Part shown: piece after piece, positions 35,687-44,968 of the stretch | Position numbering within the stretch: the stretch's first letter is position 1 | How the letters are laid out: the number at the start of each line of letters is the position of its first letter | From: Hyphomicrobiales bacterium | GTDB lineage: Bacteria; Pseudomonadota; Alphaproteobacteria; Rhizobiales; Beijerinckiaceae | Assembly (NCBI GenBank): GCA_004144595.1 | Contig: SEEM01000007.1 | Coordinates: forward strand, 38,943-102,942 | DNA length: 64,000 nt | Direction: 5' to 3' | Made by a program: the position numbers and the translations under genes | The notes under the pieces: model-generated | The model's database searches: none | The model's input: only the letters and a program-made list of their open reading frames with translations | What the model was told of the DNA's origin: nothing

Positions 35687-36726
35687 GCCACGCCGCCCAT
35701 GGGCCGAACTGGCCGGCGCGGATCGGCATCGCGCTGACCTCGCTGCTGGCGCTGACCTTTTCGGTCGCGCTGGCGGTGACGATCGGCGAGATGCGGATTC
35801 CGCTCGACACCGCCCTGAAGGCGCTCGGCAACGGGCTGTTCGATCTCGACTTCCCCGTCAGCGCGATCCAGCAGGGCGTGATCTTCGATTATCGCCTGAG
35901 CCGTGCGCTGATGGCGGGCTTATGCGGCGGCGCGCTCGCCCTGTCGGGCGCGATCCTGCAGGCGCTCCTGCGCAATCCGCTGGCCGAGCCCTACATCCTC
36001 GGCATCTCGGCGGGCGCCTCGACCGGCGCCGTCGCGGTGCTGATCCTCGGCATCAGCATCGGCGGGGCAGTGTTGTCGGTCTCGACGGGTGCCTTCATCG
36101 GCTCCTGCGCCGCGCTCGTCGTGGTTGCCATGCTGTCGGCCGGGGCGGGCGGGGCGAGCGATCGCGTCATTCTCGCCGGCGTCGCGACCTCGCAACTCTT
36201 CAACGCGGCCACGGCCACGATCGTGACGACGATGGCCAGCGCGGAGCAGGCGCGCGGCGTGATGTTCTGGTTGCTCGGCAATTTCGGCGGCGTGCGCTGG
36301 CCCGATCTCTGGATGGCGGCGCCGGTCGCCTTAATCGGCTTCGGCATCTGCATGCTGCACGCCAAGGTGCTCGACGCCTTCGCCTTCGGCGTCGATGCGG
36401 CGGCTTCGCTCGGCGTCGCCGTAACGCGGGTGAAAGTGGTGCTCTTCGCGACGACTGCGGTGATGACCGCGGTGATGGTCTCGATCGTCGGCACGGTCGG
36501 CTTCGTCGGGTTGATCATACCCCATGCCGCGCGCTTCCTCGTCGGCTCCGGCCATGCCCGGTTGCTGCCCGCCTGCCTCGTCGTCGGGGCGATCTTCATG
36601 ATCCTCGCGGATATCCTGTCGCGCGTGCTGATCCCGCAGCAGATCCTGCCGATCGGCGTGGTCACCGCGCTGTTCGGCGCGCCGGTTTTCGCGCTCATCC
36701 TCTATCGCGCCAGGAGACCCCAATGA
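35683..36726 (+). CDS. ABC transporter permease, BtuC/FecCD family
   Basis: Inner-membrane channel of 347 residues with about ten helices, as in BtuC. Motifs are the N-terminal IGIALTSLLALTFSVALAV helix, SRALMAGLCGGALALSGAILQ, LRNPLAEPYILGISAGASTGA, GTVGFVGLIIPHAARFLVG and LPIGVVTALFGAPVFALIL. The start is TTG 35683, sharing TTGA with the upstream stop. The next in-frame Met would cut off the first helix. It is coupled between the binding protein and the ATPase. Confidence 0.94.
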   Translation: MSHAAHGPNWPARIGIALTSLLALTFSVALAVTIGEMRIPLDTALKALGNGLFDLDFPVSAIQQGVIFDYRLSRALMAGLCGGALALSGAILQALLRNPLAEPYILGISAGASTGAVAVLILGISIGGAVLSVSTGAFIGSCAALVVVAMLSAGAGGASDRVILAGVATSQLFNAATATIVTTMASAEQARGVMFWLLGNFGGVRWPDLWMAAPVALIGFGICMLHAKVLDAFAFGVDAAASLGVAVTRVKVVLFATTAVMTAVMVSIVGTVGFVGLIIPHAARFLVGSGHARLLPACLVVGAIFMILADILSRVLIPQQILPIGVVTALFGAPVFALILYRARRPQ

Positions 36727-36736
36727 CGAGGCCGGC

Positions 36737-37531
36737 ATGACGCTCGCCACCCGCGAGGTTCGCTGGGGTGCCGGCGGCCGCATCATCGTCGACGGCGTGA
36801 CGCTGGAAGCGGCGCCCGGCCGCGTGCTCGGCCTGATCGGACCCAACGGTTCCGGCAAGTCGAGCCTGCTGCGGCTGCTCTGTCGCCTGCGCAATGTCGC
36901 GAGCGGCGTCGTCATGCTCGATGGCAACGACATCGCCGGCGTGCCGCGCCGCGAACTCGCCCGCCGGCTCGCCTTCGTCGAACAGCAGGCGACCACCGAG
37001 ATCCAGTTATCCGTCTGCGATGTCGTTCGGCTGGGCCGCACGCCGCATCGCGCCGCGCTCGCGTCCTGGAGCGAGGCCGACGAGGCCGCGGTCAACGAGG
37101 CGTTGGCGCGCGTCGGGCTGACGGAGCGCCACGATCAATTCTGGCACACCCTTTCGGGCGGAGAGCGCCAGCGCGTCCATATCGCCCGCGCCCTCGCGCA
37201 GGAGCCGAGCGAGCTCATCCTCGATGAGCCGACCAACCATCTCGACATCCAGCACCAGCTCTCGATCCTAGGCCTTGTCCGTCGTCTCGGTATCACCTGC
37301 ATCATGGCGCTGCACGATCTCAACCTCGCGGCCATGTTCTGCGACGAGATCGCGCTTCTGCATGACGGGCGGCTGCAGGCGGCCGGTACACCGGAGGACG
37401 TCCTGACCGCGGAGGCGATCCAGCGCATCTTCGGCGTCGCGGTTTCGATCCGCTTGGGAGCGTCCGGCCGCCGGCACATCGAGTACCTGGTCGAGTCCGA
37501 GCCGCGGAAGGGCCCTACCGAAAGCCGTTGA
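36737..37531 (+). CDS. ABC transporter ATP-binding protein, BtuD/FecE family
   Basis: Cytoplasmic ATPase of 264 residues. Walker A is GPNGSGKSS, the Q-loop is in FVEQQATTE, the signature is LSGGERQR, Walker B is LILDEPTNH, and the H-loop is MALHDLNLAAMF. It ends the three-gene importer operon 10 bp after the permease. The C-terminal tail is divergent from E. coli BtuD, and the substrate is set by the binding protein and riboswitch context. Confidence 0.95.
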   Translation: MTLATREVRWGAGGRIIVDGVTLEAAPGRVLGLIGPNGSGKSSLLRLLCRLRNVASGVVMLDGNDIAGVPRRELARRLAFVEQQATTEIQLSVCDVVRLGRTPHRAALASWSEADEAAVNEALARVGLTERHDQFWHTLSGGERQRVHIARALAQEPSELILDEPTNHLDIQHQLSILGLVRRLGITCIMALHDLNLAAMFCDEIALLHDGRLQAAGTPEDVLTAEAIQRIFGVAVSIRLGASGRRHIEYLVESEPRKGPTESR

Positions 37532-37599
37532 ATGCTTGCAAGCTCGCAATCTCGAGCCAGGTTACGATCGCCTGGAACGGGGATAGGCGGGGCCGCGAC

Positions 37600-39009
37600 T
37601 CAGGTTGCTTCGCGGTGATTGAACGCAGCCGGCTTCGCCCTCGAAACATCAGCCGCGGCAAGGGCATAGGCTGCCCTTAGACAGAGATGTTCGCGCCATG
37701 GTGCTGCGATCAGCTGGACGCCGATCGGCAAGTCCGATGCAAAGACGGGAACGGTGACCACTGGCAGTCCGACGCAGGAAATCGGTTGGGTAAACACGCC
37801 GATATTCGGCCTCAACGGCACGGTCTCACCCCGCAGGACCAAGCTTTTCTGGCCAAGCTCGGGCGCTGTGCAGGGGGTCGCCGGCGCGATGATCAGGTCG
37901 ACGGTCTCGAACAGCCGCATCATCTGATTTTGGAACCAGCGCCGCGCCCGCTGCGCTTGCAGGTACCAGGCTGTCGGCTGCATCGTGCCGGCGAGAAAGC
38001 GGTCGCGTGTCTCGGGATCGAAATCATCCGCGCGCTGCCTCAGCCTTTCCAGATGGAAAGCCGAACTCTCGCCGTTGGTGATCAGGAAAGCCGCTGCGCG
38101 GGCGATGTCCGCCCCGGCGAGATCGACCACCTGCGTGGCGCCGAGCGCACGGGCGACCACGGCGACGGCGGCGTCTGCCTCTGGCATCCCCGTCGTGGAG
38201 AAATAGCCTCCCGCGACCGCGATGCGAAGACCGGAGACGCCGGTCTTCAATGACGGCAGCGTCGCCTCGACAGGCCGCGGCGCACAGGCATGGTCATGCG
38301 GATCATGGCCCTGCATGAGGTCATAGGCCATCGCGAGATCGGTGACGTCGCGCGCGAAGGGGCCGAGATGATCGAGCGAGTCGCAGAATGGAAAGCTGCG
38401 CGTTCTCGGCAGCCGGCCATAGGTCGGCTTCAGGCCGAAGACGCCGCAGAACGAACTCGGCACCCGGATCGAGCCATTGGTGTCGGAGCCGAGCGACAAC
38501 GGTGCCAATCCTGCCGCTGTGGCAGCAGCGGAGCCGGACGACGAACCGCCCGCCATGCGGTTGAGATCATGCGGATTGCGGCAGGGGCCGTCATGGGCGT
38601 TCTCGCCCGTAAAGTCATAGGCGTATTCGCCCATGTTGAGGCCGCCGAGCAGGATCGCATCCGCTCGGGTCAAGCGCTCGATCAGAACCGCATCGCGGCG
38701 GGCGGATGGCGACTCCCGGTTGATCTTGGAGCCGGCGCGGGTGGGCAGGCCCGTGATGTCGAACAGGTTCTTGGCAGCGAACGGCACGCCCGCCAGCGGG
38801 CCAACCTGCTGGCCCGCGGCGAGGCGCGCGTCGATCTCCGCGGCCTGATCGAGAGCCCGCGCGGCCGTGACGTCGGTAAAGGCATTGATGGCCGGGTTGA
38901 GCGCCGCGATGCGCTCCAGAAAACCGCGGACCACCTCCTGCGCGCTCATCACCCCTTCACGGATGTCGGCGGCGATCCGGTGCGCCGGTACGAAAGCATC
39001 GAAACTCAC
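37600..39009 (-). CDS. atzE: AtzE-type amidase (1-carboxybiuret hydrolase catalytic subunit)
   Basis: Amidase-signature enzyme of 469 residues. The catalytic Lys is in GVPFAAKNLFD, and the Ser-cisSer pair is in MAGGSSSGSAAAT. SLGSDTNGSIRVPSSFCGVFG is family-typical. AtzE with the small AtzG forms a GatCA-like complex that deaminates 1-carboxybiuret. The atzG gene lies directly upstream and overlaps by 4 bp (ATGA). AtzH and AtzF homologues are nearby. This context separates it from GatA, which would be next to gatB and gatC. Confidence 0.88.
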   Translation of the reverse strand: MSFDAFVPAHRIAADIREGVMSAQEVVRGFLERIAALNPAINAFTDVTAARALDQAAEIDARLAAGQQVGPLAGVPFAAKNLFDITGLPTRAGSKINRESPSARRDAVLIERLTRADAILLGGLNMGEYAYDFTGENAHDGPCRNPHDLNRMAGGSSSGSAAATAAGLAPLSLGSDTNGSIRVPSSFCGVFGLKPTYGRLPRTRSFPFCDSLDHLGPFARDVTDLAMAYDLMQGHDPHDHACAPRPVEATLPSLKTGVSGLRIAVAGGYFSTTGMPEADAAVAVVARALGATQVVDLAGADIARAAAFLITNGESSAFHLERLRQRADDFDPETRDRFLAGTMQPTAWYLQAQRARRWFQNQMMRLFETVDLIIAPATPCTAPELGQKSLVLRGETVPLRPNIGVFTQPISCVGLPVVTVPVFASDLPIGVQLIAAPWREHLCLRAAYALAAADVSRAKPAAFNHREAT

Positions 39010-39230
39010 GCGGCGCCTCCCTCGTCAGGCCCGCCGGCGCGGAACACGGCCGCCGGCTCGAAGGCAGTGGCGTCCAGCGGGGCGAGGAAGACGGTCGCCG
39101 CCATGCGCTCCGCGATCGCGAGGAACTGGAGAACCGCCGGCCGCTGCTCTGGCGTGACGCTCAGGTCGAGCGTTGCCGCCATCGCATCGCAATGGCGGCC
39201 GGCGTCGAAAGGCTGTTGATCATGGCTCAT
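39006..39230 (-). CDS. atzG: AtzG-like small subunit (DUF4089)
   Basis: 74-residue GatC-like partner that folds around and stabilises AtzE. It has the short helical pattern DAMAATLDLSVTPEQRPAVLQFL and the Pro/Asp-rich tail DATAFEPAAVFRAGGPDE. Its stop overlaps the atzE start. A 44-bp gap separates it from the upstream BiuH-like gene on the same strand. Confidence 0.85.
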   Translation of the reverse strand: MSHDQQPFDAGRHCDAMAATLDLSVTPEQRPAVLQFLAIAERMAATVFLAPLDATAFEPAAVFRAGGPDEGGAA

Positions 39231-39274
39231 TGAGTATCCTCAGGTATCGTGCGGCTTTGGTCGCCATGGCCGTG

Positions 39275-39988
39275 TCATTCGTCGCGAATTCGCAGCGATT
39301 CAGGCCCTGTGCCGCCTGCGCGGGCCAGCGCCGGCAGCACCTTTTCCGTCGTCGAAACCCAGCCGAAGATGCCGCCCTGGGCTGCGATCATCCGCAAGCC
39401 TACCTCATGGAATTCCGGGAAATACGAGGCGCAGGCGTCTGCGAGCACAAGGCAGCGATATCCGCGGTCATTGGCCTCGCGCACGGTGGTGTGAACGCAG
39501 ACCTCCGTCGTAACGCCGCAGACCAGCAGGGTCTCGACATTGCGGTTGCGCAGCATGAGGTCGAGATCGGTCTGGTAGAACGCGCCCTTGCCGGGCTTGT
39601 CCAGCACGGGCTCGCCGGGCAGCGGCGCCAGCGCCGGAACGATATCGTGCCCGGCCTCGCCGCGGATCAGGATGCGGCCCATCGGTCCCTCGGTGCCGAT
39701 GCGCTTGTCGGCGGGCCCGCGCTGCACCTTGGCCGGCGGCGCGTCCGACAGATCGGGCCTGTGCCCCTCCCGCGTGTGGATGACGAGCAGGCCGGCGGCG
39801 CGCGCGGCGTCGAGGATGCGCCGGCAGGGCGCGATCGCCCTGGCGAGCAGCGACACGTCATTGCCCAGGGCCGCGCCGAAGCCGCCCGGCTCCAGAAAAT
39901 CCCGCTGCATGTCGATGATGATCAGCGCCACGCGGGAGAGGTCGACCGTCAACGCGCCCGGTTCTGCGGCCACCACGACAACTGGCAA
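39275..39988 (-). CDS. biuH: isochorismatase-family hydrolase, biuret/triuret hydrolase-like
   Basis: Cysteine amidohydrolase of 237 residues from TTG 39988, picked because AAGGAG lies 6 nt upstream; the ORF extends 46 codons further with no ribosome site and an implausible Arg-rich start. The catalytic triad is visible as Asp26 (IIIDMQRDF), Lys131 (LDKPGKGAF) and Cys164 (GVTTEVCVHTT). HTREGHRPDL, GPMGRILIRGE and REANDRGY are shared with the characterised biuret hydrolase of Rhizobium. The neighbouring carboxybiuret-processing genes argue for biuret or triuret as substrate. Triuret hydrolase would yield carboxybiuret, the AtzEG substrate. Confidence 0.8.
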   Translation of the reverse strand: MPVVVVAAEPGALTVDLSRVALIIIDMQRDFLEPGGFGAALGNDVSLLARAIAPCRRILDAARAAGLLVIHTREGHRPDLSDAPPAKVQRGPADKRIGTEGPMGRILIRGEAGHDIVPALAPLPGEPVLDKPGKGAFYQTDLDLMLRNRNVETLLVCGVTTEVCVHTTVREANDRGYRCLVLADACASYFPEFHEVGLRMIAAQGGIFGWVSTTEKVLPALARAGGTGPESLRIRDE

Positions 39989-40195
39989 AGGGCGCTCCTT
40001 CTCAGAGGCTGTGGCGTCGTCTCTGCAAGGCCCGTGCCTGTAACGCGGGCGCGCGGCGGGTCGGGCTTTGCGAACGAAGCGAGGGGCGATGATCTCGTTG
40101 GAGACGCAACGGCGGGCACTGACCACCCAGCGCGACGTCCGATGGGCAGGCGGCTGCCGATGGCGTCACGGCGCGTGAGGTCCCTCGCATGATCT

Positions 40196-40205
40196 TTGCA
40201 TGCAA
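40196..40205. promoter_or_regulatory. TTGCATGCAA operator candidate, biuH-atzF divergent promoter
   Basis: A perfect 10-bp palindrome in the 279-bp divergent gap between the BiuH-like gene (minus) and atzF (plus). The same core, extended to 16 bp (TTCTTGCATGCAAGAA), lies upstream of the importer operon at 48794. A FadR-type GntR regulator is encoded between them, so this is its likely site. Confidence 0.6.
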
Positions 40206-40267
40206 GCTGATCGGAAATGATCGTTTTGTAATCACCCGCTGGCTGGTGATGACGGAAGGGGGGCCGC

Positions 40268-42076
40268 GTGCACACTCTTGGGGAACTTCTGGCGGCCCAT
40301 ATCGATGGCCGGCGCGGCATCGCGGAGACCGTCGCCGCAAGCTATGCCCGGTTGGGCGAAGTGAGCGACCCCGCCCTGTTCATCGCACTCAAGCCTGAAG
40401 CCGAAGCGCTGGCCGAGGCTGCGCGCCTGCAGGCGGAAGGGCATCGCGGCCGTGGGCTCTGGGGCATTCCCATCGCCGTGAAGGACAATATCGACGTCAT
40501 GGGCCTGCCGACGACGGCGGCCTGCCCGGACTTTCTCTATAGGCCCACGCAGGATGCGGCCGCCGTGGCCCGCCTCAGGGCCGCCGGGGCGATCATCATC
40601 GGCAAGACCAATCTTGACCAGTTCGCGACCGGGCTGAACGGCACGCGCTCGCCCTATGGCACGCCACGCAATGCGCTGAAGCCCGACCTCGTGCCCGGCG
40701 GCTCCAGTTCGGGCTCGGCGAGCGCGGTGGCTGCCGGTGTCGTCCCCGTGGCACTGGGCACCGATACCGCCGGCTCGGGACGCGTACCGGCTGGACTGCA
40801 GAACCTCGTCGGCCTGAAGCCGAGCCTCGGCCTCGTATCGACGGTCGGCGTCGTGCCGGCCTGCCGCACGCTCGATTGCGTCTCGGTCTTCGCGTTGACG
40901 GTCGACGATGCGATGGCCGTACTGGAGGTGATCGCGGGCCCCGAGGCTACCGATCCGTTTTCGAGGCCGGTGAAGCGCGGCAGGCTCGGCGCCTCGCCGC
41001 CCCATCGGCGCCTCGCGGTGCCCCGCGCCGACGATCTCGACTTCGACGGCGATAGCGCGGCCGAGGCGAGCTTTGCCCTTGCGGTCGATCGCGCCCGATC
41101 GCTCGGTGCCACGATCGTCCCCATCGACATGACGCCCTTCCACGAGACGGCGCGCCTGCTTTATGACGGACCCTGGGTGGCCGAGCGCTTCCTGACGATC
41201 CGCGACTTGCTGGCCCGCGATCCGGAGGCGATCCTGCCGGTCATCAGGGACGTTGTCGCCGGCAGGCCGCTGCCCGATGCGGCCGATGCCTTCGCGGCGC
41301 AGTACCGGCTCGCGGAACTCGCGCTCGGCGCCAGAACGATGCTGAACGGCATCGACGCGATGATGGTGCCGACAGCGCCGCGGCCGGTGACGCTCGCGGA
41401 GATCGCGGCCGATCCGGTCGGCAAGAATTCGCTGCTCGGCCGCTACACCAATTTCGTCAACCTGCTCGACATGTGTGCGCTCGCCGTGCCGGCGAGCCTT
41501 GCCGCCGACGGCACCGCCGCGGGCGTCACCTTCATCGCGCCATCCGGCGAGGATGCCACGCTGGCGACGCTCGGCCGCGCCTTTCATCAGGCCTCCGGCC
41601 TCAGCCTCGGCGGCACGGGCGCCCCGCTGCCGCCGCCCACACCATCTGAAGAAGCCGCGGCTCCGGGCACGATCGAGATTGCCGTCGTTGGTGCACATCT
41701 CTCGGGCATGCCGCTCAACGGCGAACTGACCGCGCTCGGCGCAAGTTTCGTGAGGGCGGCGGCCACGGCCGCGCGCTATCGCCTCTACGCACTGCCGGGC
41801 GGCCCGCCGGCGCGTCCCGGCCTGATCCGCGTCGGCGATGGCGGAGCAGCCGTGGCGCTAGAGATATGGGCCTTGCCTGCAGAAGGTTTCGGCCGCTTCG
41901 TCGCCGGCATTCCTTCGCCCCTGGGCATCGGCACGCTGGATCTTGCCGATGGCACGCGGGTCAAGGGCTTCCTGTGCGAAACGATCGCGACGGAGGGGGC
42001 ACGCGATGTCACCGGCTTCGGCGGCTGGCGGGCCTTCGTCGCGAGCCTGACCCAGCCTCAGGGCGTTCCGGCGTAG
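40268..42076 (+). CDS. atzF: allophanate hydrolase AtzF
   Basis: Hydrolyses allophanate to ammonia and CO2, the last step of biuret and cyanurate catabolism. It has 602 residues (characterised AtzF proteins have about 600). The N-terminal amidase-signature domain has Lys in GIPIAVKDNIDV and Ser in VPGGSSSGSASAV, with LGTDTAGSGRVPAG. A separate C-terminal domain (residues ~450-602) follows, with VVGAHLSGMPLNGEL and SPLGIGTLDLADG. The start is GTG 40268 with GGAAGGGGG upstream. Its 3' end overlaps the convergent GntR gene by 19 bp. Confidence 0.94.
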   Translation: MHTLGELLAAHIDGRRGIAETVAASYARLGEVSDPALFIALKPEAEALAEAARLQAEGHRGRGLWGIPIAVKDNIDVMGLPTTAACPDFLYRPTQDAAAVARLRAAGAIIIGKTNLDQFATGLNGTRSPYGTPRNALKPDLVPGGSSSGSASAVAAGVVPVALGTDTAGSGRVPAGLQNLVGLKPSLGLVSTVGVVPACRTLDCVSVFALTVDDAMAVLEVIAGPEATDPFSRPVKRGRLGASPPHRRLAVPRADDLDFDGDSAAEASFALAVDRARSLGATIVPIDMTPFHETARLLYDGPWVAERFLTIRDLLARDPEAILPVIRDVVAGRPLPDAADAFAAQYRLAELALGARTMLNGIDAMMVPTAPRPVTLAEIAADPVGKNSLLGRYTNFVNLLDMCALAVPASLAADGTAAGVTFIAPSGEDATLATLGRAFHQASGLSLGGTGAPLPPPTPSEEAAAPGTIEIAVVGAHLSGMPLNGELTALGASFVRAAATAARYRLYALPGGPPARPGLIRVGDGGAAVALEIWALPAEGFGRFVAGIPSPLGIGTLDLADGTRVKGFLCETIATEGARDVTGFGGWRAFVASLTQPQGVPA

Positions 42077-42834
42077 CTCCTGAACGCATCGCGCACGATC
42101 CCGATATGGGCGTGCATCGCCTCAGTCGCGGCGGGGCGGTCGCCCCGCATGATCGCCTGCACGACGAGGTCGTGCTCCAGGTAGGAGTTCGCCAGCCGGC
42201 TCGGCACGCGGAACTGCGCCCGGCGGAACGGCGCGACGCGCATGCGCGTCAGCAGGGTCAGTTCGGCGAGATAGCCGTTGTGGGAGCCCGCATAGATCGC
42301 CGCGTGAAACGCCTCGTTGACCTCGTGATATCGCAGCGGATCGCCCTCGTGCACCAGCACGCGCAACGCTTCGTGCTGCGCTTCCAGGTCACGGCGTTCG
42401 GGCACCGTCATGTTGCGGGCGGCGAGGCCCGCGCAAAGCGCCTCCAGCTCGGCCATCGCCTCGAACATGTCGTTGAGCTCGGCCGGGCTCGGCATCGCGA
42501 CGACAGCGCCGCGATGGGGCCGAACGTCGACGAGGCCGGAGGCCGAAAGCTGCCTTATCGCTTCGCGGACCGGCGTGCGCGAAACGCCGAAGCGCGACGC
42601 CAGCTCCTGCTCGTCGAGAGACGTTCCCGGTGCCAGCGCCCCCGAGATGATCTCGTCGGCGATCTGCAGGCGCAAGGCCTCGGTGCGCGTCCGCGGCGGC
42701 TGCTCTGTCTTTGGCCAGATCGGAATGGCGACATGGCGCGGCGGCATGATCGGGATCGAAGGATCGGAAAGGGGATGACGCGATGGGCGAGGGTGGTCAG
42801 GCGCCGATCGGAATCGGCGCCGCCCATCGCTCAT
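42058..42834 (-). CDS. GntR-family (FCD) transcriptional regulator
   Basis: Probable regulator of the biuret/triuret genes. It has 258 residues, with the winged helix in [18 protein letters not shown] and [18 protein letters not shown]. The FCD domain shows [30 protein letters not shown] and [12 protein letters not shown]. The ATG overlaps the atzH stop by 4 bp, making it the last gene of the importer-atzH operon. A later ATG (42747) is possible since the first ~30 residues are low-complexity and basic. The shared TTGCATGCAA palindromes at 40196 and 48794 are its likely targets. Confidence 0.9.
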   Translation of the reverse strand: MSDGRRRFRSAPDHPRPSRHPLSDPSIPIMPPRHVAIPIWPKTEQPPRTRTEALRLQIADEIISGALAPGTSLDEQELASRFGVSRTPVREAIRQLSASGLVDVRPHRGAVVAMPSPAELNDMFEAMAELEALCAGLAARNMTVPERRDLEAQHEALRVLVHEGDPLRYHEVNEAFHAAIYAGSHNGYLAELTLLTRMRVAPFRRAQFRVPSRLANSYLEHDLVVQAIMRGDRPAATEAMHAHIGIVRDAFRSYAGTP

Positions 42835-43211
42835 TCAGGGATGATGCTGACATGGGCGCTGACGACCCGCCAGCCTTCCGCGAACTTGATCCAGGTCTGG
42901 CTCTGGCGGCCCACCTTGCCGACCATGCTCTCACGCCGAAACATCGTGTTCGCCGTGGCCGTGGTCTCGCCATAGGTCGTGATGACGGTGCGCTCCAGCA
43001 TGCGCACCAGGCCTGTGGACGGCCGGACGGCCCGAAAGGCTGCGATTTCGTCGTAGCCGTAGAGGTTTTCAGCAACACCGTAGCGCAGGGTCTGCGGGCT
43101 GTCCTTGAAGAGCCTGTCCAGGGTCGCGACATCGTTGCCGACCAGCGCCGTCTCGTATTCGGAAAAGGCGGCCGTCACCTCGGCCAGAACCGCGGGGTCG
43201 TTGATCTTCAT
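42831..43211 (-). CDS. atzH: AtzH/HpxZ-like protein (DUF3225, SnoaL-like fold)
   Basis: 126-residue cone-fold protein. The sequence ([46 protein letters not shown] segment, [22 protein letters not shown]) fits AtzH. AtzH decarboxylates the 1,3-dicarboxyurea made by AtzEG to allophanate. HpxZ of oxalurate use is the closest alternative. The neighbourhood with atzE, atzG and atzF supports AtzH. It sits between the importer ATPase and the regulator in one operon. Confidence 0.82.
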   Translation of the reverse strand: MKINDPAVLAEVTAAFSEYETALVGNDVATLDRLFKDSPQTLRYGVAENLYGYDEIAAFRAVRPSTGLVRMLERTVITTYGETTATANTMFRRESMVGKVGRQSQTWIKFAEGWRVVSAHVSIIPE

Positions 43212-43256
43212 GGTCGGTCTCCCGGACGAGCGCGATCTGTCGCCGCCATTTGCCGC

Positions 43257-44966
43257 TCACAGCGGCGGATGGGGAATCGCCGTCAGCAGCTCCTTGGTAT
43301 AGTCCGCCTTGGGGGCGCCGAGCACCTCCTCCGCCGTGCCTTCCTCGACGATCGAGCCGGACTTCATGACGATTACCCGGTCGCAGAGCAGCCTGACCAC
43401 GTTGAGGTCGTGCGAGACGAAGAGATAGCTCATGCCGAGTCGCCCCTTGAGCTCCTCAAGGAGATTCAACACTACGGCCTGAACCGAGACGTCAAGCGCC
43501 GCCGTCGGCTCGTCGAGAATCACGAGATCGGGCTCGAGTGCGATGGCGCGCGCGATCCCGACGCGCGCCTTCTGCCCGCCCGAAAGTTGGTGGGGAAAGC
43601 GGTCGATCAGTTCGACCGGCAGGCCAACGAGCCGCGCCAGCTCCTCGCAGCGTGCACGCAGGGCGTCGCGGCCCCTGATCGAGCCCATCCGGACGATCGG
43701 ATCGGCGATGGCGCGCTCTGCCGTGAAACGCGGATTGAGGCTGTCGGTCGGGTCCTGAAACACCATCTGGATGCGCCTGCGATGGGCAGAGGCGGCAAAC
43801 CGTTTGGCGGGGATCGCGCCGATATCGGTCCCGTCGAAGACGATCCTGCCGCCGCTTGGATCGATCAGCCGCGTGATCATCATCGAGGTCGTGGATTTGC
43901 CGCAGCCGGACTCGCCGACGAGGCCCAGCGTCTCGCCCCTGGCGATGTCGAAGCTGATGCCGTCGACCGCACGAAACGGCGCTGGCGGCTTGGCAGCCCC
44001 CCGCCCCAGGAGTTTGCCGAAGATGCTGCCGGCAACCGGGCGCGGATATTCCTTGAGCAGGTTCTGCACCTGCATGAGCGGGCCGGTCCCCGCCGCGGGC
44101 TTCGGGTGCGCGCTCGGGGCCGCCGCGGCCGGAACGGTTTTCGGCGCCTCGGGCAGCAGATCCGCGAGGCTCATCCCGAGACGCGGCGTCGCCTGCATGA
44201 GCTTGCGCGTATAGGGGTGCCGCGGGTTGCGGAATATCTCGCCGGCAGGCGCGGTCTCGACGACCTTGCCTTTCTCCATCACGACCACCTTGTCGCAATA
44301 AGCCGCCGCCAGGCCGAGGTCATGCGTGATCAGGATGGTCGACATGCCGCGCTCCCGCGTCAGCTCCACGATCAGGTCCATCACGGCCTTCTGGGTAGTG
44401 ACGTCGAGGCCGGTGGTCGGCTCGTCGGCGATCAGCAATTGCGGCTGGCAGGCCAATGCGAGTGCGATCACCACGCGCTGGCACATGCCGCCCGACATTT
44501 CAAAGGGATAGGCATCGTAGCGCTCTTCCGGCCGCGCGATGCGGACGCGGGACAAAACCTCGATAGCCTTCTCCTTCGCGGTCGCGCGCGTGGCCTGCAC
44601 ATGCTGGAGCAGCACGTCCTCGATCTGCTTGCCGACCTTTCGGATGGGGTTCAGCGCCGCGCGCGGGTTCTGGAAGATCATCGAGATCTCCCGCCCGCGC
44701 AGGTCGCGCATCTGGCCTTCGGTGGCGGCGACCAGGTCGACGCCGGAAAAGGCGATCGACCCTTCGGCGACCTTGCCGGCGCGGTCGAGGATGCGGACCA
44801 CGGCGTAGGAGGTTACGGACTTGCCGGAGCCGGATTCGCCGACAATGGCGACCGTCTCGCCCTTGGCGACACTGACATCGATCGATTTGACTGCTTGCAC
44901 GGGGCCGCGCCGAGTCGCGAATTCGACGGTGAGGTTCTTGATCTCGAGCAGGGGCGAGGTTGTCAT
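43257..44966 (-). CDS. oligopeptide-type ABC importer ATPase, fused DppD-DppF
   Basis: 569-residue protein with two complete ATPase modules in tandem, corresponding to DppD and DppF. Module 1 has Walker A GESGSGKS, signature MSGGMCQR and Walker B LLIADEPT. Module 2 has [16 protein letters not shown] and VILDEPT. An Ala/Pro-rich linker around residues 285-310 joins them. ATG 44966 begins 2 bp after the permease stop, with GGAGGAATTGAGG upstream. It may also power the permeases at 29440-31232, which lack an ATPase of their own. Confidence 0.94.
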   Translation of the reverse strand: MTTSPLLEIKNLTVEFATRRGPVQAVKSIDVSVAKGETVAIVGESGSGKSVTSYAVVRILDRAGKVAEGSIAFSGVDLVAATEGQMRDLRGREISMIFQNPRAALNPIRKVGKQIEDVLLQHVQATRATAKEKAIEVLSRVRIARPEERYDAYPFEMSGGMCQRVVIALALACQPQLLIADEPTTGLDVTTQKAVMDLIVELTRERGMSTILITHDLGLAAAYCDKVVVMEKGKVVETAPAGEIFRNPRHPYTRKLMQATPRLGMSLADLLPEAPKTVPAAAAPSAHPKPAAGTGPLMQVQNLLKEYPRPVAGSIFGKLLGRGAAKPPAPFRAVDGISFDIARGETLGLVGESGCGKSTTSMMITRLIDPSGGRIVFDGTDIGAIPAKRFAASAHRRRIQMVFQDPTDSLNPRFTAERAIADPIVRMGSIRGRDALRARCEELARLVGLPVELIDRFPHQLSGGQKARVGIARAIALEPDLVILDEPTAALDVSVQAVVLNLLEELKGRLGMSYLFVSHDLNVVRLLCDRVIVMKSGSIVEEGTAEEVLGAPKADYTKELLTAIPHPPL

Positions 44967-44968
44967 CC

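Noticed and set aside
37540..37549. GCTTGCAAGC palindrome as another GntR site
   Set aside because: It differs from TTGCATGCAA at the centre and lies between two convergent gene ends, where an operator is unlikely.
40232..41698. A 488-aa minus-strand frame opposite atzF
   Set aside because: AtzF on the plus strand has the Lys and Ser-cisSer amidase motifs; the antisense frame is Arg/Gly-rich and featureless.
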